The notes beneath the pieces are model-generated. The model was given only the letters and a program-made list of their open reading frames with translations. It was not told the origin of the DNA and ran no database searches. Source: WHSY01 sp050700385 (GTDB taxonomy: Bacteria; Actinomycetota; Actinomycetes; Mycobacteriales; Pseudonocardiaceae). From it: a stretch of 15,489 nt of DNA. A program made the position numbers and the translations under genes. Shown here in pieces: positions 13,270 to 15,489 of the stretch (positions are counted from its first letter, which is position 1; each line of letters opens with the position of its first letter). The DNA lies in NCBI GenBank assembly GCA_050700385.1, contig JBOHGT010000235.1:1-15489 (forward strand), read 5' to 3'.

Positions 13270-13647
13270 TCAGCCGTGCTGCAGCTGGTGCACTCGCTGG
13301 TGGGAGAGGCCCACGGTGTCGCTGATGGCACGCTGGGACAATCCGGCCTCGGTGAGGAGGCGGATCACCGCGCGCCGTGTCTCGTCCCGTTCGGCGAGCA
13401 CCGCGGCGAGTTCGACCTCCACGGTGGTGAACCGAGTGAGCTGCTCGGTGACGTCGATGCCGTTGATCACGTAGCGCCAGCGGATCGTGAAGTCATCGGG
13501 GTCGGCGTCGGTAAGACCCGCGATCAGGTCACGCACCTCGACGTCGAGGTCGGCGAAGCGCGGCATATCGGTGGCTGCGGTCATGCCGGCGATGTCGGCC
13601 ACCCACAGGTTGTCCTCGCGGGTGACCGTCACGTCGTAGGTCTTCAC
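13270..13647 (-). CDS. hicB: HicB-like antitoxin with C-terminal HTH
   Basis: A 125-residue protein. The N-terminus has the HicB pattern of short strands (KTYDVTVTREDNLWVADIAG) followed by a helix (DVEVRDLIAGLTDADPDDF). Residues about 91-122 form a helix-turn-helix (RRAVIRLLTEAGLSQRAISD, then TVGLSHQRVHQL) for binding its own promoter. GTG 13647 is chosen because GGAGG lies just upstream and because it overlaps the toxin stop codon as GTGA (13644-13647), indicating translational coupling. An in-frame GTG at 13662 would add five residues. The order, toxin first and antitoxin second, is the normal hicAB order. HicB assignment is from pattern and partner; the N-terminal domain is rather divergent. 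Confidence 0.72.
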   Translation of the reverse strand: MKTYDVTVTREDNLWVADIAGMTAATDMPRFADLDVEVRDLIAGLTDADPDDFTIRWRYVINGIDVTEQLTRFTTVEVELAAVLAERDETRRAVIRLLTEAGLSQRAISDTVGLSHQRVHQLQHG

Positions 13648-13901
13648 CGTTCCTCCGTCCACTTGTCACCGAGCACGGGCGCCAACCGCTCCTCCAGGCG
13701 CCGCAGCACGGTCCATGAGAGGTCGCCCGGGTGGTCGGTGAGACCGAACCGATCGACCTCGCGGTCAGCAGGGTCGACCAGCGCGTACATGTGGTGCGAA
13801 CCCTTGCCGCGGCCGGGCAGCTCCACGACGTACAGACCGCGCTTGCGCGCAACCCTGCGCACCAGCTGCAGCGCGCGCGCCGGCTTCATCCGCTTGTTCA
13901 C
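13644..13901 (-). CDS. hicA: HicA-like mRNA interferase toxin
   Basis: An 85-residue small basic protein with the double-stranded-RNA-binding-like HicA fold. The helix MKPARALQLVRRVARKRGL is followed by LPGRGKGSHHMYAL, where the GSH motif (Gly34-Ser35-His36) supplies the catalytic histidine. The C-terminal part (FGLTDHPGDLSWTVLRRLEE) makes it slightly longer than typical HicA proteins of 60-80 residues. GTG 13901 (VNKRMKPAR) is preferred because it lies almost on the predicted transcription start, so it could be read leaderless. GTG 13904 and ATG 13889 are alternatives. It overlaps the antitoxin gene by 4 bp and appears intact. Confidence 0.8.
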   Translation of the reverse strand: MNKRMKPARALQLVRRVARKRGLYVVELPGRGKGSHHMYALVDPADREVDRFGLTDHPGDLSWTVLRRLEERLAPVLGDKWTEER

Positions 13902-13905
13902 CACA

Positions 13906-13934
13906 ATTCTAAGCCTAACTGTGTAGGCATGCAA
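13906..13934 (-). promoter_or_regulatory. hicAB promoter with operator in the spacer
   Basis: On the minus strand, a -35-like TTGCAT (13929-13934) and a -10-like TAGAAT (13906-13911) stand exactly 17 bp apart. The spacer contains the inverted repeat GCCTA-N6-TAGGC (13913-13928), a natural operator for the HTH of the antitoxin. Predicted transcription starts at about 13899-13901, at the toxin's GTG codon. Confidence 0.65.
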
Positions 13935-13988
13935 GCGGCTAGCCAGCTAGGCGCTATTCGTGGGGTTTGTGTCACTTGGTGCGGGCGT

Positions 13989-14008
13989 GCCGGGCGTCAG
14001 TGCCCGGC
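13989..14008 (+). promoter_or_regulatory. Inverted repeat upstream of the methyltransferase
   Basis: GCCGGGC (13989-13995) and GCCCGGC (14002-14008) form a 7-bp stem with a 6-nt loop, 20 nt before the methyltransferase ATG. It could be an operator or a 5' leader hairpin. No promoter boxes or ribosome binding site are obvious around it, and GC palindromes of this size are frequent, so its significance is uncertain. Confidence 0.35.
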
Positions 14009-14028
14009 GCCGGTGTCACCATCACCCC

Positions 14029-15135
14029 ATGGCAACCACCGACAGCACCACCACCACCCAGGAACCGACCACCGACGCCTTCACCGAGCGCGTGTTCGCT
14101 GCGCTGCTCGGCACCCAGGAGATACACGCCGTCTACCTCGGCGACCGGCTCGGCTACTACCGTGCCCTGGACGCGAGTGGCCCGGCCACCTCCGTCGAGC
14201 TGGCCGCCCGCACCGGCACCGCCGAGCGGTACACCCGCGAGTGGCTCGAGCACCAGGCGGTCTGTGGCTACCTCACCGTCGACGACGTCACGGCCGAGCC
14301 CGGCGAGCGGCGCTTCGCCCTGCCGGCAGCCCACGCCGAGGTGCTCACCCGCGAGCTCAGCCTCAACAACCTGGCCGGGATGGCCCGGACGATCTGCGCT
14401 CTCGGCAAGCAGCTCGATGCCCTGGTCGAGGCCTTCCGCACCGGCGGCGGGGTGAGGTGGGAGCAGTTCGGCCCTGACGCCCGAGAGGGGCAGGGCGCGG
14501 CCAACCGGCCGCTCTTCCTCGGCCCGCTGACCAGCGAGCACCTGCCCGCTCTCGGTGACATCGACGCCGCGCTGCGTGCCGGCGGCCGGGTGGCCGACGT
14601 GGGCTGCGGCGTCGGCTGGTCCGCCATCGGGATCGCCTCGGGCTACCCGCAGGCCACCGTCGACGGCTTCGACATCGACGGCCCCTCGATCGAGCTGGCC
14701 CGCCGCAACGCCGCCGAAGCAGGGGTCGACGACCGGGTCCGCTTCCACCACGCCGATGCCGGCACCGTCGACCCACAGGGTGGCTACGCGCTGGTGTGCG
14801 CGTTCGAGTGCATCCACGACATGCCCGACCCCGTCTCGGTGCTGGTCGCCATGCGGTCACTGGTCGCCGGGGACGGCACGGTGCTGGTGATGGACGAGCG
14901 GGTCGCCGAGACGTTCACAGCACCCGGTGACGAGGTCGAGCGGCTGATGTACGGGTTCAGCATCCTGTGCTGCCTGCCCGACGGGCTGTCCCACCAGCCC
15001 TCGGTCGGCACCGGCACGGTCATGCGCCCGTCCACCCTGGAGGGTTATGCCCGGCAGGCGGGTTTCACCGGCATCGAGGTACTGCCGCTGGACAACGACT
15101 TCTTCCGCTTCTACCGGCTGCGCACTGCCGCGTAG
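14029..15135 (+). CDS. Class I SAM-dependent methyltransferase
   Basis: A 368-residue cytosolic methyltransferase. Residues about 15-105 look like a winged-helix N-terminal domain (SVELAARTGTAERYTREWLE, at about 55-74), as in dimeric small-molecule methyltransferases. The Rossmann domain shows motif I, VADVGCGVGWSA (188-199), an acidic motif II, DGFDID (212-217), and the post-motif strands ALVCAFECIHDMPDP (254-268) and GTVLVMDERV (283-292). ATG 14029 is used because the in-frame start at 13960 adds residues with no family character; no clear ribosome binding site precedes it. The C-terminus DNDFFRFYRLR looks complete, although its stop lies at the junction with a decayed antitoxin. The substrate is unknown. 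Confidence 0.87.
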   Translation: MATTDSTTTTQEPTTDAFTERVFAALLGTQEIHAVYLGDRLGYYRALDASGPATSVELAARTGTAERYTREWLEHQAVCGYLTVDDVTAEPGERRFALPAAHAEVLTRELSLNNLAGMARTICALGKQLDALVEAFRTGGGVRWEQFGPDAREGQGAANRPLFLGPLTSEHLPALGDIDAALRAGGRVADVGCGVGWSAIGIASGYPQATVDGFDIDGPSIELARRNAAEAGVDDRVRFHHADAGTVDPQGGYALVCAFECIHDMPDPVSVLVAMRSLVAGDGTVLVMDERVAETFTAPGDEVERLMYGFSILCCLPDGLSHQPSVGTGTVMRPSTLEGYARQAGFTGIEVLPLDNDFFRFYRLRTAA

Positions 15136-15343
15136 TGGCGAGGAGTTGGACATCACCGAGCGAGGTACCGTCGTCGCTCGGCTGGTTCCGGCCCAGCCGC
15201 ACTCACTCTCCCATCTCATCGCTTCCGGCGCGCTGCGTCCGCCTACCATCCGGGGGCCGCTGCCTCGACCCACCGGGCCGGTCAGAACCGACCACGAGGC
15301 CGGCGAGCTGGTGCGCGAGCTGCGTGACGAGGAACGCTACTGA
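15134..15343 (+). pseudogene. Phd/YefM-type antitoxin lacking its N-terminus
   Basis: The frame reads SGEELDITERGTVVARLVP, the second half of the Phd/YefM DNA-binding domain, and continues to a normal antitoxin tail ending ELVRELRDEERY. The first 30 or so residues (usual start containing VGVRELRQ...) are missing. Instead the frame runs back into the 3' end of the methyltransferase gene, without any start codon before the motif. The methyltransferase TAG (15133-15135) overlaps the junction by 2 bp. The DNA-binding and dimerisation half is lost, so it is not functional. Its TGA overlaps the next ATG (TGATG), preserving the original operon arrangement. Confidence 0.75.
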
Positions 15344-15489
15344 TGATCTACCTCGACACTGCGGCCTTGGTGAAGCTCGTCCGACATGAGCCGGAGACCA
15401 ACTCGTCCGCAGCACGGCTGCCGATTACTCATCGCCCGATCTGTGCTCGCTGGACGTTATCCACCTGGCCACCGCGCACGCTGTGTTCG
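15343..15489 (+). pseudogene. PIN toxin (VapC) remnant with internal deletion, cut by window edge
   Basis: From ATG 15343 the translation starts as a PIN toxin, MIYLDTAALVKLVRHEPET, with the first catalytic Asp5. From about 15411 a different frame encodes DYSSPDLCSLDVIHLATAHA, the C-terminal PIN segment with the third acidic residue. About 60-70 residues of the middle, including the conserved Glu, are missing and the frame has shifted. The gene cannot make a complete toxin. It continues past the right edge. It pairs with the broken Phd-type antitoxin. Confidence 0.75.

Noticed and set aside
1..15489. CRISPR array, tRNA/rRNA gene, insertion sequence or attachment site
   Set aside because: No regularly spaced repeats, cloverleaf or rRNA segments, transposase motifs or flanking direct repeats were seen, although the broken genes imply past rearrangement.

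Overview
The window is high-GC DNA with strongly GC-biased third codon positions, GTG starts, leaderless-looking promoters and TA-rich gene spacing. Protein style points to an actinomycete, most likely of the Pseudonocardiales (family-style inference only; no rRNA or tRNA is present to confirm it). It looks like an accessory region: intact metabolic genes alternate with toxin-antitoxin (TA) loci and several recognisably broken genes.

Layout. 1-640: unassigned edge sequence, then the wreck of a VapBC module whose antitoxin N-terminus is joined to an out-of-frame VapC C-terminal piece. 573-1926 (+): a MerR-type regulator with a textbook 19-bp-spacer MerR promoter, followed by an aldo/keto reductase that lacks its last quarter. 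1979-5386 (-): a selenium-binding protein 56/methanethiol oxidase family protein and, upstream of it, a 599-residue vanadium haloperoxidase of the algal bromoperoxidase type, separated by a strong hairpin. 5387-5934: no complete gene; one possible methyltransferase scrap. 5935-8649 (+): a large P-loop (STAND/NACHT-like) ATPase with TPR-type repeats but no recognisable effector domain. 8672-9612: a long imperfect palindrome, a frameshifted minus-strand gene, and a possible c-di-AMP (ydaO-type) riboswitch in front of a gene reduced to little more than a signal peptide. 9609-12442: divergent UbiA prenyltransferase (-) and acyl-CoA synthetase (+). 12462-13934 (-): an intact PIN-toxin/RHH-antitoxin pair and an intact HicAB-like pair, each with its own sigma70-like promoter and a palindrome placed on it. 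14029-15135 (+): a class I SAM methyltransferase. 15134-15489 (+): a Phd-type antitoxin without its N-terminus and a PIN toxin with an internal deletion.

How it fits together. The merR/aldo-keto reductase pair is a self-regulated unit. The haloperoxidase and SBP56 protein are co-oriented but probably transcribed separately. The four TA loci (two intact, two dead) and the other gene remnants indicate repeated insertion and deletion. The most interesting items are the effector-less STAND ATPase, the Ser-to-Ala change in the haloperoxidase vanadate site, the 8672-8743 hairpin whose mismatches are nearly all G-U compatible, and the possibly orphaned riboswitch.
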